Made by a program: the position numbers and the translations under genes
Shown: positions 9,116-19,978 of the stretch, piece after piece
How the letters are laid out: each line of letters opens with the position of its first letter
Position numbering within the stretch: the first letter of the stretch is position 1
The notes under the pieces: model-generated
What the model saw: only the letters and a program-made list of their open reading frames with translations
What the model was told of the DNA's origin: nothing
Databases searched by the model: none
Source of the DNA: Octadecabacter sp.
GTDB lineage: Bacteria > Pseudomonadota > Alphaproteobacteria > Rhodobacterales > Rhodobacteraceae
Assembly: GCA_018608045.1 (NCBI GenBank)
Contig: JABBAI010000086.1
Location: 1 to 64,000 of the forward strand
Length of the DNA: 64,000 bases
Reading direction: 5' to 3'

Positions 9116-10018
9116 TTACGCTGTCAAACCTTCCGGTTCCGCGAGCCCATTTGCACGACAACACGCCGTCAGCGTATTGGCCAACAGGCACGCAATGGTC
9201 ATCGGCCCAACCCCACCAGGAACGGGCGTAATCGCACCCGCAACCTGCGCGCAACTGGCATAATCAACATCGCCCACAAGCTTGGTTTTACCAGCCCCTT
9301 TTTCAGGCGCGTCCAAACGGTTGATGCCCACATCAATGACAGTCGCACCCGGCTTAATCCAATCGCCCGGCACCATTTCGGGGCGACCAACAGCAGCCAC
9401 AACAATGTCCGCTTGGCGCACAACCGCAGCCAAATCCTTGGTCCGCGAATGCGCAATCGTGACGGTACAGCTGTCACCCAGCAATAATTGAGCCATCGGC
9501 TTACCCACAATGTTGGAACGCCCGATGACCACTGCAGTCATGCCTGACAGGCTGCCATGATGATCACGCAACATCATCAATGATCCAAGCGGCGTACATG
9601 GCACCATCGCCTTTTGCCCTGTCCCAAGAAGACCGACATTGGAAATATGAAATCCATCAACGTCCTTTGCAGGGTCGATGGAATTGATCACCAGATCAGA
9701 ATTCAAATGGTCGGGCAGCGGCAATTGCACCAGAATGCCGTGAATGGTCGGGTCGTTGTTCAACTGGTCCACCATGGCCAGCAAATCCGCCTCGCTCACA
9801 TCTGCATTCATGCGGTGTTCAACCGACTTCATGCCGACTTCGACCGTCATCTTGCCTTTGGATTTAACGTAAACCTGGCTCGCTGGGTCTTCGCCCACCA
9901 ACACAACAGCCAGCCCCGGTGTAATTCCGTGATCCGCTTTCAGGACGGCGACGTGTTCGCCCACCATACCGCGTACCTTGGCCGCAAAGGCCTTTCCGTC
10001 AATCACCGTCGCTGTCAT
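9116..10018 (-). CDS. folD: Bifunctional methylenetetrahydrofolate dehydrogenase/cyclohydrolase
   Basis: FolD (300 aa) interconverts 5,10-methylene-THF, methenyl-THF and 10-formyl-THF using NADP. Signature features seen: [13 protein letters not shown] with the catalytic lysine, the [10 protein letters not shown] motif, [11 protein letters not shown] of the Rossmann nucleotide site, and [10 protein letters not shown] near the C-terminus. A TAGGA Shine-Dalgarno sequence precedes the ATG. It lies 93 bases downstream of fhs on the same strand, so the two one-carbon genes are probably cotranscribed. Confidence 0.96.
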   Translation of the reverse strand: MTATVIDGKAFAAKVRGMVGEHVAVLKADHGITPGLAVVLVGEDPASQVYVKSKGKMTVEVGMKSVEHRMNADVSEADLLAMVDQLNNDPTIHGILVQLPLPDHLNSDLVINSIDPAKDVDGFHISNVGLLGTGQKAMVPCTPLGSLMMLRDHHGSLSGMTAVVIGRSNIVGKPMAQLLLGDSCTVTIAHSRTKDLAAVVRQADIVVAAVGRPEMVPGDWIKPGATVIDVGINRLDAPEKGAGKTKLVGDVDYASCAQVAGAITPVPGGVGPMTIACLLANTLTACCRANGLAEPEGLTA

Positions 10019-10111
10019 GTCTGAATTCCTAAATCTAAGGGCCTTGTGTGGGATCGGTGGGCGGGGCGTTTTTGGCGCATGCCAAAGAGCGACGTCCCGC
10101 CCGTCTTTGTC

Positions 10112-11788
10112 TTAGAACAAGCCTTCGATTTGGCCATCATCGTTCAAATGGATGTTCTCAGCAGATGGCACACGGGGCAGGCCCGGCATTGTCATGATCT
10201 CACCGCACACGGCGACCACGAAACCGGCACCCGCGCTTAGGCGAACTTCACGTACCGGAACAGAGAACCCTGTTGGTGCGCCGCGCAATGTCGGATCCGT
10301 TGAAAACGAATACTGGGTTTTCGCCATGCAGACAGGCAGATTGCCGTATCCCTGCTCTTCCCAAAGCTTCAACTGATCGCGAATTTTCTGGTCCATCAAT
10401 GCCTCATCCGCGTGATAAATCCGCTTGGCAATCGTCTGGATTTTATCAGCCAGCTTCATGTCATCGGGATAGATTGGCGCGAATGCGGATACGCCGCTGT
10501 CTGCGATTTCTGCGACACGTGTTGCCAAGGCCTCTGACCCCTTTGACCCGTGCTCCCAGTGTTGGGACAAAATGGCTTCGGACCCTTGCGTTTCTACGTA
10601 ATCCTTAACGGCTTGCACTTCGGCGTCCGTGTCTGTCACGAAATGGTTGATCGCTACAACAACGGGAACCCCAAAAGATTTGAGGTTGCCGATATGACGA
10701 CCAAGGTTGGCACACCCATTGTTCACCGCAGCCACGTCTTCATTGCCAAGGTCAGCCTTTGCAACGCCGCCGTTCATCTTCATCGCGCGCACTGTTGCAA
10801 CCAACACGACGCAAGCTGGGCTCAGGCCTGCTTTGCGGCACTTGATGTTCATGAACTTCTCGGCACCCAGATCGGCACCGAAACCTGCTTCCGTCACAAC
10901 GTAATCCGCGATTTTCAGCGCTGTGGTTGTTGCAATAACCGAGTTACAGCCGTGCGCGATGTTGGCGAATGGGCCACCATGTACAAATGCTGGGTTGTTT
11001 TCCAAGGTCTGGACAAGGTTCGGCTGCATCGCGTCTTTCAACAGAACCGTCATCGCGCCATCGGCCTTGATGTCGCGGGCAAAAACGGGGCTTCGATCAC
11101 GGCGATACGCCACGATCATTGATCCCAAACGGTCTTGCAGGTCTTTCAAATCTTTAGCCAAGCACAAAATGGCCATAACTTCGGATGCGACCGTGATGTC
11201 AAATCCGGCTTCGCGTGGGAAACCGTTCGCAACACCGCCCAAAGACGCTGTGATCTGACGCAACGCACGGTCGTTCATATCAACAACGCGGCGCCAGACA
11301 ACGCGGCGGATGTCGATCTCAAGCTCGTTACCCCAGTAAATGTGGTTGTCGATCATCGCAGACAGCAGGCTGTGCGCGGATGTGATCGCATGGAAGTCGC
11401 CTGTGAAATGCAGGTTCATGTCTTCCATCGGTACGATCTGCGCGTAACCACCACCAGCGGCCCCGCCCTTCATGCCGAAGTTTGGCCCAAGCGATGCTTC
11501 GCGGATACAAACAGCAGCCTTTTTACCGATGCGGTTCAGGCCATCGCCCAAACCAACCGTTGTTGTTGTCTTTCCTTCGCCCGCAGGGGTCGGGTTGATC
11601 GCCGTCACAAGGATCAGCTTACCGCTGTCGTTCTTTTGCACGGAGTTGATGAACTCTTGGCTCACTTTTGCTTTGTCGTGGCCATAGGGCAGCAGATCGT
11701 CAGATCCAATCCCGAGCTTCGCGCCAATCTCTTGGATCGGCTTCTTGTTCGCTTCGCGTGCGATTTGAATGTCGGTCTTGTAACCCAT
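10112..11788 (-). CDS. fhs: Formate--tetrahydrofolate ligase
   Basis: Converts formate, THF and ATP to 10-formyl-THF (558 aa, normal length). The P-loop region [14 protein letters not shown] lies near residue 68, followed by [22 protein letters not shown], a family hallmark. GGGGAG of E. coli-type P-loops is not expected here. The ATG at 11788 follows GGGGAG with six bases spacing. Together with folD it channels formate carbon into serine and purine synthesis or C1 oxidation, a common trait in marine Roseobacter. Confidence 0.96.
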   Translation of the reverse strand: MGYKTDIQIAREANKKPIQEIGAKLGIGSDDLLPYGHDKAKVSQEFINSVQKNDSGKLILVTAINPTPAGEGKTTTTVGLGDGLNRIGKKAAVCIREASLGPNFGMKGGAAGGGYAQIVPMEDMNLHFTGDFHAITSAHSLLSAMIDNHIYWGNELEIDIRRVVWRRVVDMNDRALRQITASLGGVANGFPREAGFDITVASEVMAILCLAKDLKDLQDRLGSMIVAYRRDRSPVFARDIKADGAMTVLLKDAMQPNLVQTLENNPAFVHGGPFANIAHGCNSVIATTTALKIADYVVTEAGFGADLGAEKFMNIKCRKAGLSPACVVLVATVRAMKMNGGVAKADLGNEDVAAVNNGCANLGRHIGNLKSFGVPVVVAINHFVTDTDAEVQAVKDYVETQGSEAILSQHWEHGSKGSEALATRVAEIADSGVSAFAPIYPDDMKLADKIQTIAKRIYHADEALMDQKIRDQLKLWEEQGYGNLPVCMAKTQYSFSTDPTLRGAPTGFSVPVREVRLSAGAGFVVAVCGEIMTMPGLPRVPSAENIHLNDDGQIEGLF

Positions 11789-11940
11789 GATCTTCTCCCC
11801 TTAAGCCAAATGGCTGCGTTCAGTATGCTTTCGCACACCCTAACCACGGCTGGAAAGCAATTCGGGACGCGATAACGACATTTTCGCTATCGGAATCGCC
11901 GCCCACACAATCAATCGTTTCTCATGGGAAACCTTCGACG

Positions 11941-12525
11941 CTAATCAGGGGACCACGGACGTTGATCAGGAATGTGAAGCGTCAGGATATCGCCAACGGT
12001 TATTTTTCCTTCGGCCGCCACCCATGCACACACACCACGCCGGTTTTTGGCAGCTGGTTTGAACCCAACGCCTTTGCCCGGATGCACCTGTTCCAGTGAT
12101 TTTGACGGAAAGACGCAAGGACGGTTTTCCATATCTACCGTGACGGTCGCACCGCTGGGGGCCTGCAGCCGCGATGATGGCGGGACGTGGGTGAAATCAG
12201 GGATGCCTTTGATCACCATTGTCGCACCTACGCGGGTCGGATCGATTGCATCAATCCCCATTTCGGCGGCAATCGCATCCAGTTCTTCGATGCTGACGAT
12301 GCTCAGCTGGCGCTCATTCTTGATCGCCGTGTCCTTTTGGTATTGCGACTTTACCCGATTGCATGCCGGACGCGTGACACCAGCATGAAACGCGCCCTCA
12401 ACACCCGCAAATGTCAGGTCAATCGTGTCGCGCGCTGGCGATAACAATGCGGCGCGATCGTCGTCTATCACGGACCCGAGCCATATGATTTCAGCTGTGT
12501 AATGTGTCGGTTTTAATGCGGGCAT
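11941..12525 (-). CDS. MOSC domain-containing protein
   Basis: A 194-aa protein resembling stand-alone MOSC (molybdenum cofactor sulfurase C-terminal) proteins, which bind sulfur or Moco through a conserved cysteine. The family-like stretch TRPACNRVKSQY lies near residues 50-60, ERQLSIVSIEEL near 72, and NRRGVCAWV with a cysteine near 165. An AGGAGAG Shine-Dalgarno sequence precedes the ATG. It is separated from ftsH by the ftsH terminator and stands alone, upstream of fhs. The substrate is unknown. Confidence 0.75.
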   Translation of the reverse strand: MPALKPTHYTAEIIWLGSVIDDDRAALLSPARDTIDLTFAGVEGAFHAGVTRPACNRVKSQYQKDTAIKNERQLSIVSIEELDAIAAEMGIDAIDPTRVGATMVIKGIPDFTHVPPSSRLQAPSGATVTVDMENRPCVFPSKSLEQVHPGKGVGFKPAAKNRRGVCAWVAAEGKITVGDILTLHIPDQRPWSPD

Positions 12526-12617
12526 CGTGCTCTCCTAAATGTGGGGAAACACTGCCGCGAAGCCACCTTCTGCTCAAGCGACAAATTGTGACATCACGTA
12601 TCAAGGGCGCTAAACGA

Positions 12618-12649
12618 AAACCGCCCAGACGGTGAGGTCTGGGCGGTTT
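12618..12649 (-). terminator. Rho-independent terminator of ftsH
   Basis: A perfect 13-bp stem, AAACCGCCCAGAC at 12618-12630 with its complement at 12637-12649, closes a six-base loop. On the minus strand it ends in TTTTCGTTT, just after the ftsH stop at 12654. It ends the long tol-ftsH block. Confidence 0.85.
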
Positions 12650-12653
12650 GGTC

Positions 12654-14576
12654 TTACGTTGCTTCAGGCTCAAGGTCCGTATCGGGCGCCTTGGGCTTGC
12701 GCGGCTTGGTTTTCGGGATCGCCGTAACCGAATTGCCGGATTTCGGCGTGAGGTCCACATCGTCATCCTCATCATCACGGTTCAGCTTTTCACCTGCCAT
12801 GACCCGTTTGATTTCGGCGCCCGTCAGCGTTTCGTATTCCAAAAGACCTTGACCGAGGCGTTCGAATTCCACGTTCTTTTCTTTCAGAATTTCCAACGCT
12901 TTTTGGAAACCTTGTTCAATAAAGGCCTTAACCTCGTCCTCAATCACGCCTTTGGTATCGGCAGAGACTGAAAAACCAGCGGTGTTGCCCTGATAGCCTT
13001 CGTGCGCTTCCGCGTAATCGATGTTGCCGACCTTGTCAGACATACCCCAGCGCATGATCATCGCACGGGCCAGTTGGCTGGCCTGCTGAATGTCACCCGC
13101 CGGACCGTTGGACACCTGATCTTCACCGTATTTAATAACTTCAGCGGCTTTACCAGCCATCGTCATCGCAAGACGCTGATGGCATTCATCGCGGAACATA
13201 TTCAAACGGTCCATCTCTGGCAGGGACATCACCATACCGAGCGCACCACCGCGTGGAATGATCGTCGCCTTATAGACGGGGTCACATTTGGGCAGCGAGA
13301 TGCCGACCACCGCGTGGCCCGCCTCGTGATAAGCGGTCATTTCCTTTTGCGCGTCCGTCATAATCATGGAGCGACGTTCGGCACCCATCATAATCTTGTC
13401 TTTCGCGCTCTCGAAATCGGCCATGGCGACGAAACGACGTCCCACACGGGCCGCGGTCAATGCGGCTTCGTTCACAAGGTTCGCCAAATCCGCACCAGAA
13501 AAACCGGGGGAGCCACGGGCGATGATGCGCAGATCAACGTCGGGACCAAGTGGCACTTTGCGCGCATGCACACCAAGGATTTTTTCACGGCCTTTGATGT
13601 CGGGATTGCCGACAGTCACCTGACGGTCAAAACGACCAGGGCGCAGCAAGGCAGGGTCCAGCACGTCTTTACGGTTGGTCGCCGCGATGATGATGACGCC
13701 TTCGTTGGCTTCAAAACCGTCCATTTCAACCAGAAGCTGGTTCAGTGTCTGTTCACGTTCGTCGTTGCCGCCGCCCATGCCAACACCACGGGCACGGCCC
13801 ACGGCGTCAATTTCGTCGATGAAGATGATACACGGCGCGTTCTTTTTGGCTTGCTCGAACATGTCGCGCACACGGGATGCACCGACACCAACGAACATTT
13901 CAACAAAGTCAGAACCCGAAATTGTAAAGAACGGCACACCCGCCTCACCCGCAATTGCGCGCGCCAGAAGCGTTTTACCCGTACCCGGAGGGCCCACAAG
14001 CAATGCACCTTTCGGAATTTTACCACCGAGGCGCGAGAATTTTTGCGGATTGCGCAGGAATTCTACGATTTCCTCAAGCTCTTCCTTGGCTTCATCAATA
14101 CCTGCCACGTCGTCAAACGTCACACGGCCTTCTTTTTCGGTCAGCATCTTGGCTTTGGATTTGCCAAAGCCCATCGCGCCGCCTTTGCCGCCACCCTGCA
14201 TGCGGTTCATGAAATAAATCCACACACCGATCAGCAGAACGAAGGGCAGAAGTCCCACAAGGAACGTCGCAACACCGGATTGTTCCTGCGCTTCAATCGT
14301 CAGGGACACGCCTTTTGCGACAAGCAAATCAGCAACTTCGGTATTATCTGCACCGATGATAACCTGATATGTGCGCCCGTCAGACCCACGGTATAGCAGC
14401 TTTTCCCCGTCAATACGAGCCTCAGCCACGGCACCGGCGTCAATCGCTTGAACCAGTTCGGAATAGCTTTTCTCATTGGTCGCTTGCGCGCCCTGCCCAC
14501 TTCCGAACAGGTTGAACAGCGAAATAACAAGAACGAAGAGCACGACCCAGAAGGCCAGATTGCGTGCGTTGCCCAA
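12654..14576 (-). CDS. ftsH: ATP-dependent zinc metalloprotease FtsH
   Basis: Membrane-bound AAA+ protease (640 aa) that degrades misfolded membrane proteins and regulators such as RpoH and LpxC. Two transmembrane helices (about residues 7-25 and 103-122) flank a periplasmic domain. Walker A GPPGTGKT is at 195-202, Walker B IFIDEID near 251-257, the second region of homology ends in RPGRFDR near 312-318, and the zinc protease motif HEAGH is at 417-421. The C-terminus is acidic then basic. AAAGGAG precedes the ATG. Position after tilS and the tol genes is the usual alphaproteobacterial order. Confidence 0.98.
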   Translation of the reverse strand: MGNARNLAFWVVLFVLVISLFNLFGSGQGAQATNEKSYSELVQAIDAGAVAEARIDGEKLLYRGSDGRTYQVIIGADNTEVADLLVAKGVSLTIEAQEQSGVATFLVGLLPFVLLIGVWIYFMNRMQGGGKGGAMGFGKSKAKMLTEKEGRVTFDDVAGIDEAKEELEEIVEFLRNPQKFSRLGGKIPKGALLVGPPGTGKTLLARAIAGEAGVPFFTISGSDFVEMFVGVGASRVRDMFEQAKKNAPCIIFIDEIDAVGRARGVGMGGGNDEREQTLNQLLVEMDGFEANEGVIIIAATNRKDVLDPALLRPGRFDRQVTVGNPDIKGREKILGVHARKVPLGPDVDLRIIARGSPGFSGADLANLVNEAALTAARVGRRFVAMADFESAKDKIMMGAERRSMIMTDAQKEMTAYHEAGHAVVGISLPKCDPVYKATIIPRGGALGMVMSLPEMDRLNMFRDECHQRLAMTMAGKAAEVIKYGEDQVSNGPAGDIQQASQLARAMIMRWGMSDKVGNIDYAEAHEGYQGNTAGFSVSADTKGVIEDEVKAFIEQGFQKALEILKEKNVEFERLGQGLLEYETLTGAEIKRVMAGEKLNRDDEDDDVDLTPKSGNSVTAIPKTKPRKPKAPDTDLEPEAT

Positions 14577-14639
14577 GGCGACACTCCTTTAGAAGAATGG
14601 ATAGGGAGCGCGCGTTAACAGCACGTTACCTTTAGACAT

Positions 14640-14667
14640 AAGATAGACGCTAAAGGCGCGAGTTCAA
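14640..14667 (-). promoter_or_regulatory. Possible ftsH promoter
   Basis: On the minus strand TTGAAC (14667-14662) is followed after 16 bases by TATCTT (14645-14640), 64 bases before the ftsH start. It overlaps the end of tilS. Weak visual evidence. Confidence 0.35.
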
Positions 14668-15959
14668 CGGGAAACCAAGAAAGAGGTGAAATCCGCGACA
14701 ATGCGCGCGCTAAATCCGTTTTGTAGCCCAGCCAAAGGGGCCGAAATCAGGGTATCACCGTCAAACACTGCCGGCGACGCCATTAAACTGCTGCGCGGCA
14801 GGCCAATATCGCGCCAATCTGGCACCTGCGACAGGTCGTCGCCCAAGGCTGCTACCCGCAAATTACCCACGGCTTGACAGTCTGGCAGTTGCCCAACCTC
14901 CCAGCGACCATCCCAAATTACACTGTCAGTGCGATCGCCCCAATCAATCGCTCCCTCGCAAGCATTCAGCTCACGGGCAAAGCGCAAACCATCCGCCGTT
15001 TTGCTGATCAAACATCCCGCAACAGTGTGGTGATCCTGTTTGATCAAAGCCACATCGAGGTGGATCATCGCCATCTCGCGTGGGGGATAGTCCGCGCCGT
15101 TGACGTATTGAACAGCAGCCAAATGCAGACGTCGTTCCGTTTCAGGATGGATCGGAGGGCGCGGACGTTTGGGAATAATGACATCGCCGGCTTCAAACGT
15201 CACAACGCGCCGCGCCTCTTGTGCGGCATGACTTTGGAGCGCGCCTTTTGCCTGCGATAACGCCGCAGCCGTGGTTTTCAATCCATCAGCATCGATGCCC
15301 AGCGGGCCCAGCGCCTCCAGGATTTGGCGCGCTTTGGGGCGGGTCTGGCTTAAGTCTTCGTTGCTTGGGTCTTCGATCCACGCCACATCGTGACGGCGCA
15401 GATATTCCCGCAATTCTGCGCGCGTTTGCTGCCAAAGGGGTCGGGCAAACGCGATGCCGTTACGCTTGAAATAAGCAGGCATCGCCGCAAGCCCGTCCAC
15501 ACCAGACTTACGCGCCAACCGCATTAGAAATGTCTCAGCGATATCATCGGCCGTGTGGCCAAGGACAACACCGTCTGCGCCATTCAATAGCGCCCACTGT
15601 GCAATCAAGTCATACCGCGCGTTGCGCGCCGCCGCCTGAACATTTCCAGCCGCCTGCGTTCCGTCCCAGTCCAGAATACTATGTTCAATATCATGGCGCG
15701 CACAAAATGCCGCCACGAACGCGGATTCATCAGCCGCCTCTGGGCGCAAGCCGTGGTTCACGGTGGCCGCGATCACGGGCACGCCTGTTTGCGCAGACCA
15801 ACGCGTATACAGGTGCAACAACGCCATTGAATCCCCGCCACCCGACACGGCGACGGCGATTTTATCAGTCGAGGTAAACGAAAACGCGGTGTCTACAAAA
15901 TGCATCAGCATTGCATCCTCAACGGGATGCTGCTCCAACCAATCAGGGTCTAGCCGCAC
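14664..15959 (-). CDS. tilS: tRNA(Ile)-lysidine synthetase
   Basis: TilS (431 aa) attaches lysine to C34 of the CAU-anticodon tRNA-Ile so that it reads AUA. The N-type ATP pyrophosphatase P-loop SGGGDSMALL lies at about residue 40. The family motifs VNHGLRPEA, GNVQAAARNARY and LGHTADDIAETFLMRL follow in order. The start overlaps the last ten bases of cpoB, so the two are translationally linked. The C-terminal domain is diverged, as is usual. Confidence 0.93.
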   Translation of the reverse strand: MRLDPDWLEQHPVEDAMLMHFVDTAFSFTSTDKIAVAVSGGGDSMALLHLYTRWSAQTGVPVIAATVNHGLRPEAADESAFVAAFCARHDIEHSILDWDGTQAAGNVQAAARNARYDLIAQWALLNGADGVVLGHTADDIAETFLMRLARKSGVDGLAAMPAYFKRNGIAFARPLWQQTRAELREYLRRHDVAWIEDPSNEDLSQTRPKARQILEALGPLGIDADGLKTTAAALSQAKGALQSHAAQEARRVVTFEAGDVIIPKRPRPPIHPETERRLHLAAVQYVNGADYPPREMAMIHLDVALIKQDHHTVAGCLISKTADGLRFARELNACEGAIDWGDRTDSVIWDGRWEVGQLPDCQAVGNLRVAALGDDLSQVPDWRDIGLPRSSLMASPAVFDGDTLISAPLAGLQNGFSARIVADFTSFLVSR

Positions 15960-16777
15960 CCGAGCGTTGCCATCGCCTGTGCGGCCTCACCAACTTCGGG
16001 GGCACCGGGGAAACGTGTGGCGACTTCGCCCAAGGTGACGCAGGCATCTTGCTGCTGTCCAAGTGCCGCAAGGGATTTACCAAGCTTCGTCAACGCAGCG
16101 GGGGCCACCGACCCTTCGGGCGCACCCGAAAACGCCGCCAGATAGGCGCGCGCTGCATTCGTGGTCTCGCCCAATTGTTCAAATGCCTGACCGCGCAGGA
16201 AGTGCGCATCAGATGCTACTGGGCTGCCCGGGTAGGTCTCATTGAAGGACGCAAGGAGGTCAGCGGCGCTGCGAAAGTCACCTGAGGCGAGCGCCTCCTG
16301 CGCCCGCGTAAAGTCCTCTTGCTCCCCTATCGCGAGGCTCGGGCCGCTGCTTACGGGAGTTTGGGTCACGGGGGCGGTCGGTTCAACGTCGACGCCGCCC
16401 AGCGATGGGGTTTGACCAAGATTGCCGATGTCACAGCCTGCTTCAAGTTCACACAGGCGGAATTCAAGATCACCGATGCGGTTCGTACCATCGCGGGTGA
16501 TCCGCGTGATCCTAAATTCGAAGTCCTCAGTTTTAGATGTTAGGCGCGTCAGCTCTGCCTCGATGGAAATCAGGCGATCCAACGGCGTTGATCCCGTGGC
16601 ACCCTGCCCCGACTGACCGGACGCCACCAATTCACCGCGAAGCGCTGTCACATCAGAATACAGCACCGACAATTCGGCGCGGATATCGGCCAATGTCTGA
16701 TCTTGTGCGAAAGCCGCCCCAGAGATGAAACTCGTTGGGACGGCCATCGCGGCAATAAGGGCGAGTGTGCGGATCAT
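15950..16777 (-). CDS. cpoB: Tol-Pal system protein CpoB/YbgF
   Basis: Periplasmic coordinator (275 aa) of the Tol-Pal machine and peptidoglycan synthesis. A signal peptide is visible (MIRTLALIAAMAVPTS through the cleavage region AFAQD). A coiled-coil segment follows at about residues 28-75, then a linker, then tetratricopeptide-like repeats in the C-terminal half (DFRSAADLLASFNETYPGSP, SDAHFLRGQAFEQLG). It lies directly after pal and before tilS on the same strand. Confidence 0.9.
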   Translation of the reverse strand: MIRTLALIAAMAVPTSFISGAAFAQDQTLADIRAELSVLYSDVTALRGELVASGQSGQGATGSTPLDRLISIEAELTRLTSKTEDFEFRITRITRDGTNRIGDLEFRLCELEAGCDIGNLGQTPSLGGVDVEPTAPVTQTPVSSGPSLAIGEQEDFTRAQEALASGDFRSAADLLASFNETYPGSPVASDAHFLRGQAFEQLGETTNAARAYLAAFSGAPEGSVAPAALTKLGKSLAALGQQQDACVTLGEVATRFPGAPEVGEAAQAMATLGCG

Positions 16778-16799
16778 GTCTTCCCCCCGAAAGAACGAA

Positions 16800-17336
16800 T
16801 TAGCTGTTTTGACCGATTGAGATGATCGTCACAGCGCGTCGGTTTTGCGCATAACAAGATTCTTCGGAACACACCGCAATCGGGCGTTCCTTACCGTAGG
16901 ACACGGTGCGAATGCGGCTGGATGCCAAGCCTTTGGAAATCAGGTATTCGCGAACGGAATTGGCGCGACGTGCACCAAGCGCGAGGTTATATTCACGTGT
17001 GCCTTGTTCATCCGCGTGGCCTTCGATCACGGCCAAGTAGTCGGAATTGGTCGAAAGCCATCCGGCCTGTCCGTCCAACGTTGCGCGCCCTGCGGCGGTC
17101 AATGTGGATGTGTCCACTTCGAACAACACGCGGTCGCCAATGGTCTGGCTGAAGAACTGTGGGCTGCTGGGATCGTTGGCCCCGCCAAGTCCGGTCTGGT
17201 TGATGTCATTGGCTGCGTTCAGCCCGTTTTGTGCGTTCAGATCAACCGTGTCTGTGGTGTTAAAACGGTCTGCGTTTGTACACGCGCTTAGGCTGAGGGC
17301 GCCAATCACCAGCACGGCTTTGATAAGATGTTTCAT
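16800..17336 (-). CDS. pal: Peptidoglycan-associated lipoprotein Pal
   Basis: Outer-membrane lipoprotein (178 aa) that binds peptidoglycan and TolB. The lipobox LSAC is at the end of the signal peptide, giving a lipidated cysteine near residue 19. The C-terminal OmpA-like domain carries IEGHADEQGTREYNLALGARRA, the peptidoglycan-binding helix region. Normal length and order after tolB. Confidence 0.95.
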   Translation of the reverse strand: MKHLIKAVLVIGALSLSACTNADRFNTTDTVDLNAQNGLNAANDINQTGLGGANDPSSPQFFSQTIGDRVLFEVDTSTLTAAGRATLDGQAGWLSTNSDYLAVIEGHADEQGTREYNLALGARRANSVREYLISKGLASSRIRTVSYGKERPIAVCSEESCYAQNRRAVTIISIGQNS

Positions 17337-17427
17337 GGGTCTGTCCCGTTATTTTTGTTTGCTCGTTGCGCACAGTCTAGCACGCGGAAATTGAATTGAG
17401 AATCGCGAATGCGTGATCATGATAACC

Positions 17428-18759
17428 CTACCGTTGCAGGGGGCCCCATGACGGATCGGACCCGCCTTGCGGTGTCGTCACACGGCGCAAATTGCGGCCC
17501 GTGATATCGACGGAATACAAGCCTGTCGTGCCATCCGCGCCTTGGGTTTCACGCGCAAACATGATGACACGCCCGTTTGGTGCCCATGTCGGGCCTTCAT
17601 CAAGGAAAGACGACGTCAAAAGACGTTCCTCAGACCCGTCCGTGCGCATCACACCGATATGGAACCGTCCAGATTCTTGCTTGGTGAAGGCAATCAAATC
17701 GCCGCGCGGGGACCACACGGGTGTGCCATATCGCCCATTTCCAAAGGAAATACGCTGCGGCTCCCCCCCGTTGGCCCCCATGATGTAGAGCTGCTGTGTG
17801 CCGGAACGGTCGGATTCGAACACAATCTGGTTTCCATTGGGGCTAAACGACGGGGCTGTTTCAATCGCAGGTGTGTTGGTCAAACGGCTGTGCTGCCCTG
17901 TGGTCAAATCCGTATGGAAGATGTCTGTGTTGCCGCCTTGGATCAGGGAATAGATAACCTGCCGCCCATCAAGGCTGAAGCGCGGCGAAAACGCCATATC
18001 GCCGTCCGCGGTGCCAAGCTGTTGGCGGCCAACCGTCGCAACATCGAGAACATTAATGCGCGGAAATCCGCTTTCATAGCTGGTATACAGCACGCGGTCG
18101 CCCGTGGGGCTAAAGCGTGGGGCAAGAACAATCGCACTGCTGTCCGTCAGATACTGAACATTTGCGCCGTCATAATCCATAATCGCCAGACGTTTGGCAC
18201 GATCGTTTTTGGGGCCAGTCTCAGCGACATACACCACGCGGCTGTCGAAATATCCGGCTTCGCCTGTGATGCGGCTGTACACAGCATCCGCGACCTGATG
18301 AGCCATACGACGCCAAGCGTCCGTTGTGCCGGCAAGTTGCAATCCTTCGCCCATCTCTGCGCCGGAAAATACGTCATAGAGGCGGAATTTGACCGTCACC
18401 TGATTGCCATTCACTGCGACAGCGCCTGTCACCAACGCCTGTGCGTTGATTGCGCGCCAATCGGCAAATGCGACAGGTGCACCGAACCCCGACGGGGTTG
18501 AAATGAAGGCCGACGCAGGGATTTGGCGAAACAAGCCCGTGCCGTTCAAATCTTCTGCGATCACGCGACTGATGTCCGCCGCCATCTGTTCGGATCCACC
18601 AACTTCGGGCTGAAACGACGGGATCGCGAACGGCAATGCCTCAATCACACCACTGGTCAATGTGCCAAGGTCGATCAATTCACTTTGCGCACGCGCGGGG
18701 CTGGACAGGGTCGCGGCCAAGACGCACGCGGTGAGGAGTGTTAAAATACGTTTTATCAT
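17428..18759 (-). CDS. tolB: Tol-Pal system beta-propeller protein TolB
   Basis: Periplasmic TolB (443 aa) with a Sec signal peptide ending in PARAQ, an N-terminal alpha/beta domain ([14 protein letters not shown]), and a C-terminal six-bladed propeller. The propeller repeats are seen as [50 protein letters not shown] and [14 protein letters not shown]. It interacts with Pal and TolA. Ninety-four bases separate it from tolA upstream. Confidence 0.97.
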   Translation of the reverse strand: MIKRILTLLTACVLAATLSSPARAQSELIDLGTLTSGVIEALPFAIPSFQPEVGGSEQMAADISRVIAEDLNGTGLFRQIPASAFISTPSGFGAPVAFADWRAINAQALVTGAVAVNGNQVTVKFRLYDVFSGAEMGEGLQLAGTTDAWRRMAHQVADAVYSRITGEAGYFDSRVVYVAETGPKNDRAKRLAIMDYDGANVQYLTDSSAIVLAPRFSPTGDRVLYTSYESGFPRINVLDVATVGRQQLGTADGDMAFSPRFSLDGRQVIYSLIQGGNTDIFHTDLTTGQHSRLTNTPAIETAPSFSPNGNQIVFESDRSGTQQLYIMGANGGEPQRISFGNGRYGTPVWSPRGDLIAFTKQESGRFHIGVMRTDGSEERLLTSSFLDEGPTWAPNGRVIMFARETQGADGTTGLYSVDITGRNLRRVTTPQGGSDPSWGPLQR

Positions 18760-18853
18760 AGCGCATATACTCTCTTATTTGCCCGCGGTTTCAACGGGGA
18801 GTTTTTGGGTCGGCGGATCACTGCGATCAGCGCTTGGGCTGCAAGGGTGCCTG

Positions 18854-19972
18854 TCATCGCAGCGCCATTTGGGACGGATCAAACACAAGCTGTAGGTCGC
18901 GCCGTGTCTGGAATTGTTCTGCGGGGACGTCATATCGCCCGCTTTGACCTTGCGGGCAGCGCACAAGTGCGGACCGCGCGGCACGGTAAATCACTTCGGC
19001 GTCGGCCGCTGTGCCACCTGCAAAGGACGTCATCTCAAAACTGCCGGTATCAAGGACACCACCTGCGTTCATAGAAAAGCGGACCGTGACACTGGTGCGC
19101 ATCGCGGCCGACGACACAGCGCCCAGCGTCCAGCACTGACCGATCTGGCGCATGATGTTGGCCTTGTCGCCGTCCGAAATGTCACCGCCGCCTAAACCGG
19201 GGGTCGGTGTGGGTGTGTCTGCGGGCGTGTCCACGGCCCCAGCGGCGGCCAATGCAGCCGCCACAGGATCAACGGCGTCCTCGGTCGGTGTTTCAGCTGC
19301 CACCGCAGCACGCTGTGGGCGGGTCGCGGGACGGCGCGAGATTTCGGGCGCAAACGACGGGTCATCGGCTTCGGTAATAATGGTGTCTGTTGCGGCTTCG
19401 GGTGCGGTGGTTTCTTCGGCAACGTCGACGTTTTCTTCGGGCACTGCATCAGGTTGTTCAACTGCGGCCTGTGCCACATCAGGTGCAACAGTCGCATCGG
19501 GTTCGGGGGGTGCCACAATTTCAGGGGCCACACGCGGGGCTGGTCGTGGCACGGGTCGAATGCTGCTGCCAAGTTCAATGGACGGGGGTGGCGCGACAAT
19601 CGTTGGGGTGTCGGGCACCGTAGGCGGCGTGTCTGTCACAACCGTTTCAGGCACCGTTAAATCAGGTGCTGCGGGGGGTGTTTCGGGCGCGGGCGGCTGT
19701 ACTGCCACGGGGGCATCAGCAACTGCGGGCGGGGTTTCCACAACGGGTGCAGGCGGCGTGTCCTCAATAACGGGCTGTTCGATTTCGGCGGGGTCATTTG
19801 GCGGCAAATCAGGCTGCACCCCTTGGGTCATCGCCGCAAATTCAGCGCCCGACACAACCGACACTTCCGTCACCTCAAAGGGCAGCGGTTCGGACGACAT
19901 GCCCCAACCCGCAACCATCCACACGACAATCGCCGCGTGTCCCGTGCCTGAAAGATAGGTTCCAACGCTCAT
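18854..19972 (-). CDS. tolA: Cell envelope integrity protein TolA (energy-transducing spacer protein)
   Basis: Inner-membrane anchored TolA-like protein of 372 aa. A single transmembrane helix (about residues 10-28) is followed by a long Pro/Ala/Val/Thr-rich periplasmic spacer with repeated PAP, TPP and VADAP patterns (about residues 60-250). The C-terminal globular domain resembles TolA/TonB (residues about 270-372, with QIGQCWTLGAVSSAA and the VTVRFSMNAGGVL strand). Alphaproteobacterial TolA proteins often have such proline-rich rather than coiled-coil spacers. Identity rests on the C-terminal domain and on position between tolR and tolB. Confidence 0.88.
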   Translation of the reverse strand: MSVGTYLSGTGHAAIVVWMVAGWGMSSEPLPFEVTEVSVVSGAEFAAMTQGVQPDLPPNDPAEIEQPVIEDTPPAPVVETPPAVADAPVAVQPPAPETPPAAPDLTVPETVVTDTPPTVPDTPTIVAPPPSIELGSSIRPVPRPAPRVAPEIVAPPEPDATVAPDVAQAAVEQPDAVPEENVDVAEETTAPEAATDTIITEADDPSFAPEISRRPATRPQRAAVAAETPTEDAVDPVAAALAAAGAVDTPADTPTPTPGLGGGDISDGDKANIMRQIGQCWTLGAVSSAAMRTSVTVRFSMNAGGVLDTGSFEMTSFAGGTAADAEVIYRAARSALVRCPQGQSGRYDVPAEQFQTRRDLQLVFDPSQMALR

Positions 19973-19978
19973 GCGCGA

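Noticed and set aside
13002-14396. A long open frame on the plus strand opposite ftsH
   Set aside because: It is a shadow of ftsH. It has no start context or domain, and its apparent residues come from the complement of the protease codons.
17467-18501. A long plus-strand frame opposite tolB
   Set aside because: No domain or RBS; tolB explains the codon bias on the other strand.
19152-19958. A Gly/Ser/Thr-rich plus-strand frame opposite tolA
   Set aside because: Mirror image of the Pro/Ala-rich TolA spacer; not a real protein.
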